From assembly GCA_009192285.1 (NCBI GenBank), contig WBVU01000008.1:2408985-2472984 (forward strand): DNA of 64,000 nucleotides, in the 5' to 3' direction. How positions within the stretch are numbered: position 1 is the stretch's first letter; each line of letters starts with the position of its first letter. Below are positions 21,004 to 32,306 of this stretch, in pieces. Under the pieces are notes generated by a model. That model was given only the letters and a program-made list of their open reading frames with translations. It ran no database searches and was not told the DNA's origin. The DNA is from Morchella semilibera. Its lineage: Eukaryota > Ascomycota > Pezizomycetes > Pezizales > Morchellaceae. A program made the position numbers and the translations under genes.

Positions 21004-22210
21004 GAGTTTTATGCTTCCCATGGTCGCTTTATCTTAATCTGAGATGTTGTCCGATGTTACAATAAAGAGATTTGGGTTCGTGACACCTGTGAGAATCTGT
21101 GGTAAGGGCCTCTGGGTTCTTTTGCGTTATGAGAGTCGTGGGCTTTTCAAGCCTTTGGCTACATATAGTTAGCCTTCTAGGTTAAATCTTTTACTCAGGC
21201 GTAGGACTTTTAGTAGCTATAGGTTCTGACTTAGTTATGCTTAAGTTACACTCAAGGATACCTTTTTTCTCCAACTAAGTAAGGCAGAGAGCTACTACAT
21301 ACATATATACCATGATAAAGACCGATGGGTATATATAGGGGAGGGTACTCGGGAAACCAAGGTATGTAGAATAGCTTTGCCGTCGAAACATAACCCAAGA
21401 TCTACTCTCTGCTTGCTTCCTCTGGGACCAGCATAGACAAGTGTTTAGGTATGAAAACCGCAAGAGGGGCCTCGAATAGTTGTGCAGATAAGAGGGGATA
21501 GCTCATCTACGCAGTATAAACCCCTTCGGTCACTCTGGGCCGCGTTGATGATGACCAACGAACCCTCCACCCACACCTTTGTCTCCCTCTGGGTATATGT
21601 AGTTGTATCCCCACCCCGCCCCCGCCTATCTAGCCCTAGGCGTAAAGGAAGAACTGCCCTGGCCGAGTAATCATGCTGAGGTGAGTCCTGGGTTCTGTAG
21701 CTCTTCTCACTGAGGGTTGAATAGGACCCCATATTGCGGTCGTGTGCTCTTTCATGAATGAGAAAGATGGGGTATATGCATGTCCTACCTCTATGCTACT
21801 TTTGATACTACCCTCTCAAAACGAAAGGAGGGGATGGTGCTGGGGTGGAAAGCATGAATCACAGGTAATCACTCGGACATTCGGCCCAGCCACGATCACA
21901 CACACACACACTTAGTGAATAGCTTCTAGGAGAGGATTAAGTCTTTGTTCTACGTACCAAGGATATTTTATAAAAAGTGCTGGGAAATTAACGATGGGTA
22001 TATATATACTTCTCTACCCCGTCTGCATGATGGGTATTTTTACAAGCCCTCTTCGGCTAACATATCTGCTCCCCCCGCCCCAATAAGTAAATAAACCCGC
22101 AAACATCAGGAGTAAGCCTTACCAGCGATATCGCAATAAAACGCAATTGCATTAAACCTGCTCCCCCGTCAACACCCATCACCCTCCCCACTCCAAGCAG
22201 AAAGGATAGC
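21004..22210. other. Intergenic region downstream of the lipase gene
   Basis: About 1.2 kb. It contains a (CA)n stretch at 21898-21911 and AT-rich sequence. The 95-residue minus ORF at 21445-21732 has no recognisable domain and was not called. Confidence 0.45.
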
Positions 22211-23720
22211 TCACGTCTCCTTATTCCCCGTCAGAATCCACCGGAGCCTATTCGTCCAATTAATAATGCCCAAATGCGTAGGTCCCACTAGCGTCCCCTT
22301 ATAGATGCCCCACTGCGCCGACTTAACCGACACAAGCCCTACGCCACACGATCAGCGCTCTCCCTAGTCATTCACACACACGAGCCAGCAAAAACCAAAA
22401 GCTAACATACATACCGTCATTAGGTCCCTCCTTCTCTGCAATGATGCGGTGGCTCTGCCTAAACATTGAGAAGATGCCCGGCTCCGTCATGGCCCCGTAC
22501 GAGAAGTAGCGTACAGAGGGGTCGTCGCGGATCAGCTCGTTGAACTCCTCGTCCATGTAGCGGGTGGTCAGCTGCGAGAAGGCGCCGGTTTGCATGCCGA
22601 CGGATTCGGCGGCGGCGTATACGCGGGGGAGACGCTTTTCTGGCGCGTGCGTGGGTTAGTGAGGATGGTGGGGAGACGAATGGGGAGAGGGGAGGGGGTA
22701 GGTACTCCCTATGAGGTCGAGCATGTAGTCGGCGAAGGAGGAGCCGCGGTGTGGGGTGGCGACAGTGGTGAGGGAGAGGACCTTGGGGAGGTTAGTATGC
22801 GGGGAGGAGGAGGAGGAGGGTGGGGGGGGGGAGGGGGGGGCGTGCCTTGAAGGCTGTGGGCTGAAGCTTGCTGATCATGTAGCGAGCGTCAATACCTCTA
22901 AGCGTGTGGAATTTGTTAGCATAAATGGCACCCACCACCACTGCAGACGAAAGATGTAAAGCAGAGAAAAAAAAAAAATAACTAATACCCCTAAAGCACC
23001 CACGCCCAGGTCTCAGCAAAAGGAGAAAGAAAGAAAAAAAGAGAAGTAAGTAAAAAGCACGAAGGGATATTCCAAACTCATACCATACTATGCCTACGAA
23101 TTCGTTAGCAATATGATTCATCACTCACAAGCCTAAACCCATGAAGGTCTGAACCACTCCAAAGCTTCAAAGCTTACCCAATTAGATTAACACTTCTCCC
23201 CTTCAGCTGCTGCTCGATCCCATCAATCAATGCCTTTGCCCGAACCTCTATAGACCCCGACGCCGGCACACTCGTTGTGATAACCTCGACCCCGTTCGCC
23301 ATAAGCACCTCCGTGATGCCGCGCCAGTACGAAATCCCGGGCAGCATCTGCCCCGCAAGACGGAGCTCTTTGAACCCTAACAGTCCATGGCACTACTCCT
23401 GCAGCATCAGTATGTATCAATAACATGAGCCTCCACTCCCGCCACTAGCGATAGGGTCCTTATTACGTACGAGCACAATCGGGTTTTCGGCGCTCCTATT
23501 CAGGTTAACACTATCCTTACATCCACCCTAGGCCTCCATAGTCAAATAACCTACTATAGTTCTCTTTGATAGTTGAAAACTCGTCCGAGAGTGTTCTGCC
23601 TAGCTCCTTTAACCGGGGGTCTTCGGTGAGCTTTTTTTCGGGGTGTGTTGGCACTGCGCTGTAGTTTCTAAAGTGCTGGATGCGCATACGGAGGCGCAGG
23701 CGGAGGGTTGTTGTTTTCAT
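22211..23720 (-). CDS. Tgl2-like triacylglycerol lipase (alpha/beta hydrolase), frame uncertain at the active-site microexon
   Basis: Exons: 23720-23551, 23495-23471, 23392-23178, a candidate 10-base exon 23093-23084, 22897-22846, 22781-22706, 22639-22415 and 22338-22211. Joined text reads N-P-I-V-L|C-H-G-L-L-G-F, GISYWRGITEVLMANGVEV, SVNLIG|H-S-M, G-I-D-A-R-Y-M-I-S-K-L, LTTVATPHRGSSFADYM, MQTGAFSQLTTRYMDEEFN and VGPTHLGIINWTNRLRWIL, all typical of yeast Tgl2-type mitochondrial lipases. His of the triad is in THLG; Ser would be in G-H-S-M-G. The microexon supplies GHSM, but the next exon joins one base out of frame, so the exact splice there is unresolved: an unseen splice form, a sequence error or real damage. 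The intron at 22845 starts with GC instead of GT. The N-terminus is Arg-rich (MKTTTLRLRLRMRIQHFRNY), as in a mitochondrial presequence. Confidence 0.8.
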
Positions 23721-24923
23721 TGCTGTTTGGCTGGCGATTGAGTATTTGGGTAAGTTATTCAGTGCTAGTAAGGATTGAAGCGGTTCCTGGATCGATATGC
23801 GCTACTACGTCATGGGCTAGGGTGTAGTTAGTGGGTTAGGGTTGGAAGGAAACTTGGGGCAAAGCCCGTCAGCTGAGCTCCTTTTATTTTTGCGGCAGAC
23901 GTGCTATTTGATACTTACATGTATTGATTATGGAGAAAGCTTAGAACAAGCTCTTTTAATGTTACAGGTATCTACCAATTGATCAAGTAAGGGAACACTT
24001 AATTAACTTTCAATGTAGTCATTTCTTTTGAATTACATGTATCATTAAAAAATCACTTAGTGGATGTAGTACTATGGAGCGGTAAATGTGACAAAAGCAA
24101 CTCTACCACCGGTGGTATAAGCACTGAATTTCAGTCCTTGTGTCAATACAAATGCTGAATTTCAGTCTTTATGCTGCAAGGATAATTTGTACGACTGGCG
24201 ATGATCTCTCCTACAAATCATCCCTGTTTCAGTCACTCGTATTTTCTCGCATCATTAGTGCCAATATTATGAAGGTTTCCCGCCGGTGGTGTGAAATTCC
24301 CCACCGGTGGGCAGTTGGACTCATAGATTGGCATTATATATTGATATCATTTTCACCATCGGTGGTAAAATATTTACCGCACCATAGTAGTACATGCATG
24401 TAGTCCCATAAAACGATACAATCAATGATTTTTTTATTTTTTTATTTTTATTTTATTTTGGCTGTTCTATCAACCGAAATAATTATAACTATCATTTGGA
24501 GGATGGCTTCTGTCAAATTCGCGGCTTCCCTATCACTAGCCCTCTATGGTAATTGTTGTGAATTCGTAACTGGCTCTGTTGTTCTTAGCAAAAGATAATG
24601 TCCTTACTCTGAGGGTGCACGGTCCAGGGACAAATTTCATCCGCCCAGGCGATACATGACTACCTCGAAAGCCCAAATATATACTCACAGGAAACAAAAA
24701 ACGAGAAAAAGTAAGTGGTCCCAAAACCCCCCCTTCCCTTTCAGTTGACGTTAGCCCACACCAGTTACCCTACCTCACCACTAAGCCTCCGTCCAAAGCC
24801 AGCTTTCCTCAAACATCACGTATCCTCACCCGCCCTACTGCTAACTACCACATACAGCTCCCAGCTCCCAATTCCCAATTCCACACCAAACTACCACCGC
24901 CAACCACTACCACCACCGCAAAG
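23721..24923. other. Divergent intergenic region, lipase / YOS1
   Basis: Upstream of both the lipase (-) and YOS1 (+). It holds MITE-like element B (24067-24392), a T-rich tract at 24429-24460 and a C/A-rich leader before the YOS1 ATG. Confidence 0.5.
24067..24392. mobile_element. MITE-like inverted-repeat element B (~326 bp)
   Basis: Left end TAGTACTATGGAGCGGTAAAT and right end ATTTACCGCACCATAGTAGTA are inverted copies with two mismatches over about 20 bases. A second inverted pair lies further in (ctaccaccggtggtat / accatcggtggtaaa). It carries no coding capacity. TA-containing ends suggest a Tc1/mariner-type derivative. Confidence 0.6.
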
Positions 24924-25389
24924 ATGTTCTTCGGCCTAATGCCCCTCATTAAATGTATGCCCACTCCCACCCCCACGGCCCCACTAGCAAAAAAAAGCTA
25001 ACTACCACCCACCAGTCTCCATCCTCATAATCAACGCCATCGCCATCCTGTCCGAGGACCGCTTCCTCGCGCGCAGTACACCTCTCCCACACCCACACCC
25101 CTCATAGCTCTACCACTAACAAGACAAATAGTCGGCTGGGCAGGCTCAGCAGCTTACGGGGCAGGCCCTACATCCCCAGACCCCCACAGCTTCGGCATGC
25201 AGATGCAGCAGGACAACCAGAGCATCAAGTTCAAGCTCATCAACCTGATCAGCTCCACGCGGACGCTCATGCGGAGTACGCCCTCCCCCCCCTCCCCTTA
25301 CCCATAGGTGGTTAAGCTGACCGCCGCCGCTAGTACCGCTGATTGGCATCAACACGCTGCTGATCATCTACGAGATGCTGTTCGGCTAA
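24924..25389 (+). CDS. yos1: Yos1 (IER3IP1 homologue), ER-Golgi transport protein
   Basis: Four exons (24924-24954, 25016-25075, 25132-25275, 25334-25389) encode 96 aa with consistent phases. The segment L-I-I-N-A-I-A-I-L-S-E-D-R-F-L-A-R-I-G-W is the strongly conserved Yos1/IER3IP1 N-terminal core. SIKFKLINLISSTRTLMRIP and LIGINTLLIIYEMLFG form the conserved C-terminal part with the second membrane segment. Usual family length is about 80-100 residues, so the gene is complete. Yos1 works with Yip1 and Yif1 in COPII vesicle formation at the ER. All exon-exon joins except the first fall at A|T phase-1 codons, typical of compact fungal genes. Confidence 0.95.
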
Positions 25390-26201
25390 GCCCGTCTTTT
25401 TTTATTTATTTATTTTACCCCGGGTGCGCGAGCCGATCCTAGAGCCGTCGCTGTAGTTTGAGCATTGGCGTTTTTGGGCCGGATCGTGCTAGTAAATATT
25501 TCGGTTTTTTCTTTGCCCTTTCCTTTATTCTTTCTTCTAGGACAGTAGACAACCACGGACACAAACAAGAAAAAAAGACGATACCTTAATAATAAGCCAA
25601 GCAAAAAACAATTGGTCCTGCATGTTTATCCAGTAGTGTCCCATCACGAGCCATCACTCGGCTCGATTCCAACATGAACGTAGTGTAGGGTAATGTGGCC
25701 GTTATAGCTGTACCTATGTACCTACGTGTACTTACCAACACACACAACCTAGCCCCCACTGCCTTAATCCCCATCACTCCTCGTTGGGTACATGTATATA
25801 TTCCGCGCCTCGATTCTGTTACCTGCCAATGATAGAACCTGCAGCATTTTATCGTGGCGATCTTGTGTAGTAGGTAATTAAGTGCTTAGGTAACTAAATA
25901 TTTAGGTACAGTATAGTACATCACGCATCCATTGCCATAGCTAGCTAGTGACATGTATCTACCTGCGTATATGGGGTACCATCTGGACCGGCCGGACCAG
26001 GCAGAGCTATCTAAGTAGCTACTATAGCCAAGCTACGTATATCCAACCATCTGACACAAAAACACAAAAACAACAAGTCCAAAACTCCACGCCCCACAAG
26101 ACATTATTGGTAGCTAACAGAATACAAAACAAAATACAGGCGCCGAGGATAGCTCAGTGCAGAACAAAAAAAGAATAGAGCTAAAAGTATACTTGTGCCC
26201 A
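25390..26201. other. Tail-to-tail intergenic region, YOS1 / BRL1
   Basis: AT-rich spacer with T-runs at 25398 and 25505 and a tagctcagtgc stretch at 26149 that resembles a tRNA A box but has no partner. No exon recognised. Confidence 0.45.
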
Positions 26202-27461
26202 TTACCGTAGCGCCCTCCTCCGAACAGGGGTCCCCCCAGCGGGTAGCGCATACTCCAACCTCTCCGCGATCGGTGGCACCGCCGCCGCCAATATCGGCGC
26301 CGGATGCCCCACGGCCCGCGCTCTATACAGGCCCAACGCAAAGTTCGGCACAAACAGCGCGCACACCCCGACCACAATCGCGAATCCCTATCACCCCGCC
26401 TCCGAATCAGCTCCCACCACTATGACAAAGAGGGGGGAGCAAACATACCATAGTGCGATAGCTAACTGGGGCGACAAACCCCTCTATAATCTCCGCAAAC
26501 GTCTGCGCACTGATTCGCGCCTTGCCGACCCTGGAATGGTCCCTCTCCATGCAGCGCTCCCACTCGCTGCATGCTTTTGCCAGCGCCGGCACACGCATGT
26601 GCGGCGCGCAGCGATTGATGAGGAACGAGTGGGCGCACGTATTGGACGCGGCGACGAGTGCGTCGCTCTCGGCGGAGAGCTTGTTTTGCACGTCATGTCG
26701 GATGGTCAGATATGTGCTAAGCACGAAGTAGAGAAAGAGCAGCGTGAGGGAAGCATTGAAAAAGACCTGGACGAACTGGGAGATGATGAGGGGGAGGTCG
26801 CGGTGGGTGGCTGTGTCTGTCCAGTACTGTCGTGGGCCGCGCGGAGGTGGAGGAGTGGTAGGGTCGGCGTCGGAGTCGGAGTCGAGGTCGAGGGGGGGGA
26901 GAGGCTTGCGGGGGGTGTGTTTGGCGGAGGTGGCGCGCGGGGGGCGTTTTAGCTTTGTGATTGCGCCATCTGTAGTGCGGCCGCGCGGGGTGCTGGGGGT
27001 ACGGCTGGGGGTGGTAGCAGTGGAGCCGCGGAATGTGAGCTTGGGGGGGGCAGCGGAGGTGAAGAGTTCTGGGTCCGTGAAATCGGACATGTCGAGTGGT
27101 GCGCTACGTGGAGTTGTAGTAGAGGCTCTCCGGAAGTGGGGCGGTGGTGGTAGTGATCGTAGCGGCGCCGGGCTCTGGTAGGAAGATCTGGGAAAGAGGA
27201 AGGGCTCAGAGTTGGGGGGCGCTAGAGCTGGGGGGTTAGGGGTGGGTGAGCGGAGGTCAGAGTGAGTGCCTAGAGAGAAGGTAGACGGGGTGTAATGGTT
27301 AGTTGATCTATAATTTTGGTGAAACTGAGGGGGAGGGGAGGAGAGGAGAGGAGAGTACGTTTAAGGGCGGTGAAGCGTGTGAAGGGAGAATTGGGGTCAG
27401 AAGGGACACGGGGATTGTCGTATTGAAAGTCCATGGGAGCTTCGGTGCCTCTGTGCGCCAT
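26202..27461 (-). CDS. Brl1/Brr6-family nuclear envelope protein
   Basis: Three exons (27461-27359, 27269-26449, 26387-26202) encode 369 aa in consistent phase. The start MAHRGTEAPMDFQYDNPR fits the Brl1/Brr6 N-terminus. A Ser/Pro-rich disordered region follows. Then comes the Brr6-like C-terminal domain: first membrane span about 193-224 (LPLIISQFVQVFFNASLTLL...), luminal part with four cysteines near 246, 255, 268 and 274 (N-T-C-A-H, N-R-C-A-P, K-A-C-S, E-R-C-M) that form the family's disulfides, the motif GFVAPVSYRTM, and a second span 309-329 (GFAIVVGVCALFVPNFALGL) supplied by exon 3. Brl1/Brr6 act at the nuclear envelope in nuclear pore assembly and lipid homeostasis. It is absent from animals, supporting a fungal origin. 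Confidence 0.94.
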
Positions 27462-28376
27462 GATCTGCAGGATGTGTGTATATATATAGGCTGCTTGCCT
27501 GTCTGTAGATATGTGTGGTTCTTCTGATGAAGGATTGAGTGAGTAAAAGAGTGATTGTAGTGGTAGTAGTGGTGGTGGTAGTAATACGCAGAGATATGTT
27601 GGGGGGGGATCGAGTGAGCTAGTATAAATGATGTGAGCGAGTGATGATGGATTCTGGGTGATGATGTGCAGATTGTACATACCTATATTGGGGGGGGTGA
27701 TTGGATGAGAGAACGAGTGAGTGATGATGGATGGAGGTGTTTGATGATGTTTGATGGATGTCAGGGTTCAAGTAAGGTAGGTAAAGTAAAGGTAAGGGGA
27801 TGGTGGAGGGAAAGAGGTGTCTTCTTTTCTTCTTTCTTCTTTCTCTCCTTTGTCAAGTTACATGTACACATATGTACCTGCTTAGCTACTAAATGTAGGA
27901 ACACGATACGTGACACAGGGACACGACCAAGTTCGTAGTCGTTGCCATGGCAACCGCAGTGGATTAACATTTTTCCGCCAGTCTTTGGGGCCACATGGAC
28001 AGACGTACATGTACGTACATCGCAGCAGTGGCTGCTCTTCTGCTTCTTCATCATATCATATCGTGCATCAACGACATCTCAATATATAATCCATACAACA
28101 TATATCGCTACAAAATATATTCACCGTAGAGCATATATCCATACAGTAAAACAACGTCAACAACAACAGCACCTGTCTATCTGCATACATACATTTCTCT
28201 ACGTACATAGCATCTATACGTATACTACTATACAATAGACGGACTAACTCTACATCTCTACATCTCTGTCTTTTTCTACATCGCCCTCTCTACATCTCTG
28301 TCTTTCTCCCTCTACGCCTCTAAAACTCATAGCTCTTTATATAGAACATAGCCCTAATACAATACACAGCTATACA
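27462..28376. promoter_or_regulatory. Shared divergent promoter region, BRL1 / USE1
   Basis: 915 bases between two start codons pointing away from each other. GT/GA-rich near BRL1; near USE1 there is a CT-rich tandem tract (ctacatctctgtctttttct repeated at about 28250-28310). TACATGTA motifs occur at about 27860 and 28006. Confidence 0.4.
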
Positions 28377-29257
28377 ATGGATACCCACGTCACCTCCACA
28401 AACCTCACCCGTCTCCTTGACCGTCTCTCCTCCAAGCTTCTCTCCACTAGCGGTACCTCAGCTCCCTCCAGCTCCCTCGAGCGCACCAAAATATCATCTG
28501 TACTCCCCCCCCCCCCCTCTCCAAACAACCTCCCTCTCACCTGCTAACACACGCTATCCAGAACCTCGAATACGCCCGCCAGCTCCTCCTCACCCTCGAA
28601 AAGGACTCCACAACTATTCGAAACCCAACCCACCGCCAATCCCTCCTCTCAAAGCTCGGCGAGCAAAAAGCGCTCATCCGTCGCCTCAACGAGAAGCTCC
28701 AACTTCTCATCCAGGACGCCACCAGTGACTCTGACTCCGACTCTGGCGCCGAATCTGACGCTGACGCTGGCGCCGGCGCCGGCTCCGACATCGTGTCCGA
28801 TCCCTCCGTCCCAGTCCCCGCCTCAACTGAGCTCCCCGACGCCACTATGACCTCTGGTCTCCGCAACCGCCACCAGCCCACGCACCAATCCATGCGCGCC
28901 GCGCTCCTCCCCGCAGCCGAGGACGACGAAGTTCCCCCAGAGAAAGCGCTCGACGTGCACCGCGCGGAGCAGGAGGCGCTGACGAGCGACATGCTCTCGC
29001 TCGCGCAGCAGCTCAAGGCCAATAGCATCCGCTTCGGCCAGGAGCTTGCCAAGGAGAAGGGGATTCTCGAGCTCGCCTCCGAGGGCTGGACCGCAACGTG
29101 CTCGGCATCGAGGGTGCGGGGGCGTAAGATGAACAGTCTGCGCAGGGACGAGAATGTGGGCTGGCTGTGGGGGATGCTGTATCCGGCGATTATTGCGGCG
29201 CTGATGCTCGTGATATTGATGGTTTTGTTGTTGGCGCCGAAGTTGCGGTGGTGGTAG
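28377..29257 (+). CDS. use1: Use1-like ER SNARE
   Basis: Two exons (28377-28499, 28562-29257) give 272 aa; the intron begins gtactc, contains C14 and a gctaac branch site. The N-terminal half has helical segments (NLTRLLDRLSSKLL, EYARQLLLTLEKDS, ALIRRLNEKLQLLIQ) and an acidic Asp/Ala/Gly linker. The C-terminal part carries the SNARE region LTSDMLSLAQQLKANSIRFG, continuing QELAKEKGILELASEGW, then a single tail anchor (LYPAIIAALMLVILMVLLLAP). Use1 is the unusual Qc-type SNARE of the Dsl1/Sec20/Ufe1 machinery for Golgi-to-ER retrograde traffic. The ending KLRWW places a few residues in the ER lumen. Confidence 0.9.
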
Positions 29258-30253
29258 TGATAGGGGGAAAGGGGGGGGGGGGAGCTTTGATTGGGTTGGC
29301 TTGGGTTTGGAGGAGTTGTGGGTGTTTTTTTTGTATTTTTTGTAGTCGTTCTTTATGCGTAGTTTCATTTGTCGCAGTGCCCCGGCGGGGGGGTAAAAAA
29401 ATGTATCTATTTCCTATTCCACAGTAGGCCGAACACTCGCAGCATCCCCAGTAGAGCTCCAATATTCATAATAATACATACACACATGCACGCAGCTAGC
29501 TAATAATGCCCCATGCATGTTGTGGGGGTGCTTTCCACACCCCGATTTTCATGCATCCCGATCATTTCCACCATACCCCTGTTTACAAACGGGACTAAAC
29601 ATCCCATGCCCTCTCGCCCCAGAGCAGTCTATATAGATCATACTACTGACATGGTACATACATTTACCTATCCGCTCCACGGCGGGATACGGGGTTCCCC
29701 CCCCCCCCTAAAAAAAAGAGAGCTTAATACCGAAACCCGGTCCTATTCTAGAAGCTGCAATCTAATCATTGGCCCTGAACGGGGACATGTGCACATACTT
29801 GCAAGTGCTGTGTATCTAAGTACATGTAGTTATATATCATTTGCCCCCCCCCCCCCCCAGCATACATGTACTTATTTACTGGTTGGTTGCGGGGCACAGA
29901 GAGGATCGGAGAGAGATGTTTTGATTTTTGTGGGAGGATTATCGCTTCCATGCATACGTGCTTATGGCGCGGAACGGCTGCCTTTCTAATTAAATGTAGG
30001 TAAGTAGGTACATAGATGACGGGTGAATACTAGTAAGTAGTAGTGATAGCATACTAATAAAAGGAGAAGTAGTAAAAGAAGGGGAAGAAGAAGCGGGTAG
30101 TCTCGAACCCAGCGGAAGAGGAACAAAAGAATGAAAAAATAAATGGGGGAAAAAAAAGAAAGAAAAAAGGAAAAAGAAAAACCACAACCCCTCCCCCAAT
30201 CTCGGTCTTACCAAAGCCCAGCTTTAGCTTCCCTCTCTGGCTGGCTTTCTCAA
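29258..30253. other. Tail-to-tail intergenic region, USE1 / alpha-arrestin
   Basis: 1 kb with G-runs (29269-29282), C-runs (29699-29708, 29845-29859) and TACATGTA motifs (29821, 29864). No exon recognised; the 158-residue plus ORF at 29513-29989 is unsupported. Confidence 0.45.
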
Positions 30254-32306
30254 TCACCTAACATCATCCGGCAGCGCCCCATAATACTCTCCCTGCTGCT
30301 CATACCTCCTCCTCGGCCCATCCACCGGCCCAATATCCTCCGCCAACGCATCTTCATACGCCGGTGGCGGCAGCACATCATCTCCTCCTTCTTCTATGCG
30401 CCCCACGCCCTCTGCCATCCCACTGCCGCCGTCACCACCAGGACCCCACTCGGCCTCCCGCGCTACTATGCGGCCTAGACACATCCGCTGCCATAACCGG
30501 CGGGGGCGCTAGCGGCCCCTGACCAGAGAACGAATGTGGGCGTCTCGGGAAGCCCGGTGCCATGGGCGACGAAGACTTTTCCGCCGGGTACCCCGTGGCA
30601 GATGTAGGGACAGTGAGGGATGTGGTGGACTTTCCTGTTAGCGCCTTTCGGGGGGCATGAATGTAGGGTCTGGGTAGGCGGGGTTGGGGTTGGGGTGGTA
30701 TGCGGAGCGGGCGGAATCGAGGAGTTTTTGCGGGGGGCGATGCCACTGTAGATTTCGATTGGCATGGTGAGGGAGATCGTCTATGTGCGATGTTAGTTAT
30801 TTTTGATGGGGGGAAGTGAGGGGGGGGGGGAGGGGGTAAAGACCTCAACAGCCCCGTGAAACCCATACGACAGCCCTAATACCACCTCCATCTGATACCT
30901 CCTCCAGATATTACACGTCCGGAACCCCGGCGGCACCCAATCGGGAATAACCGCGCCCCTCCACAACTCCTGATCCGCCTCCATCTCCACCCCCACCTCT
31001 GCTCCTATGGCCCCGAGCGGCGTCCTCAGCTCCCCCAGACTCAACACTGGAATAACCGCATGCTCGTCCTGCCTCAGTTCGTGCGCCCGAATCTCCGTGT
31101 ACGCATGCACAAGCACCTGTATGCTCCTCAGGAAGACCGTCTCACGGTACGGCTGCAGCTTTGTGAGAATGATGCGGAGCGGGAGCTGTGTGTTTGGAAC
31201 CAGAATTGCCGGTGCGGGGAGGCGCGCCTCGATGCTGAAGTGGATATGATGCGTTTCCTGGGGCATAGGGACGGGGGTGGGAGTATAGGTGGTTGGGCGG
31301 AAACCGGAGAAGATGCCCCCACGCTTCTTCGGGAAAGAGGGAGAGGGGGGGAGAGGGGGGGTGTAGATTATTTGATGTTGGCGTTTAGCGTAAGTTTCAT
31401 TTGTGGAGGGGGGAGCGCGGGGGGGCTCGAGAGGGAGGAAGACGAGGGGGTCATGCTGGGAGTTTGTTAGTATCTTGGTTCCAGCTTTCTGCAAGGTCCA
31501 ATTAACACCGAGGGCACCATACCGCGCGTATATTCATCCTATAAAACTGCGGCCTAAATCCCACCCACACCTATCAGCACCCATCTTCTTCACATTCCTC
31601 CCCACCCAATAAAGGAGCGCTCACCTATTAACCGTACACTTCAAAAAGTACCTCACCCATGCGCGGTCCCCGGGTATGCCCGACAAGCTTGGTGGCAGCG
31701 TTGCCTGCACATGATTCGTGGCCTTCTTTGCAAAGTCCACACTCCCCTTCTCGAAGCTGAACTTCTGAAGGATGCCTGTTCCAGCGCCTGACGCCTGAAC
31801 CTCGACGCAGTTCGAGTTAATGGGGATACGGATGCGGAATGGGTACTCGTACTGGCCGGGCTTGAGTGTGTAGCCGGTGTGCGAGGCCGAGGTGTTTTCG
31901 CGGAGTGAGGCGGAGGGAAAGACTGTTTCTACTAAGTATAAGAGCTGTTTTGTATCTTCTACGTTAGTAGGGACAGAGAGAGGGGACGGGGGAGGGACGG
32001 AGGGACGGACACGGTGGATCTCGATTTCGGCGCGCTTGGAATCACGGCTGTCGTCAGAACGACGGGGTGGGAGGAGGCGGGTTCGTGCTATGCCCTCGAG
32101 CTTAACGGTGATGGAAGAGATGGTCTCTTCAGTGGGGATGTTCATGATCACCTAGTGCCAGTCACAGTCAGCCCAGGAAAGGCACAATTATTAGGGGGCC
32201 GCAGTTGGGGAGTAGGGGGGGGGTATGGGAATGAGCATACCCGCCCAGTGACATAGTCCAGGCACGTAAAGGTCCCGCGGTTTTCGAGCTCGATCCTGAC
32301 AGACAT
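30254..32306 (-). CDS. Alpha-arrestin (arrestin-related trafficking adaptor) with PPxY motif
   Basis: Exon 1 32306-32241 starts MSVRIELENRGTFTCLDYVT. Exon 2 32151-31625 holds the arrestin N-lobe (VIMNIPTEETISSITVKLEG; KPGQYEYPFRIRIP; WVRYFLKCTVN). Exon 3 31488-30844 holds the C-lobe (HDPLVFLPLEPPRAP; HHIHFSIEARLPAPAIL; FRTCNIWRRYQMEVVLGLSY). Exon 4 starts at 30780 (TISLTMPIEIYSGIAP). The last exon ends LPPPAYEDALAEDIGP...ALPDDVR at 30254. P-P-A-Y is the WW-domain docking motif through which such adaptors recruit the Rsp5/NEDD4 ubiquitin ligase to membrane transporters. The exon 2-3 join is one base out of phase with the obvious signals (donor AG|gtgagc, acceptor gcag|AAA), and the 3' Pro-rich part needs a further short intron, so exact borders are provisional. 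Confidence 0.85.

Noticed and set aside
20376-21042. Several long frames with GTVGTVGHLWG-like repeats
   Set aside because: They translate a tandem repeat downstream of U1 in all phases; composition is a repeat artefact.
26140-26170. tagctcagtgc, possible tRNA 5' half
   Set aside because: Followed by an A-run with no T arm or acceptor stem.
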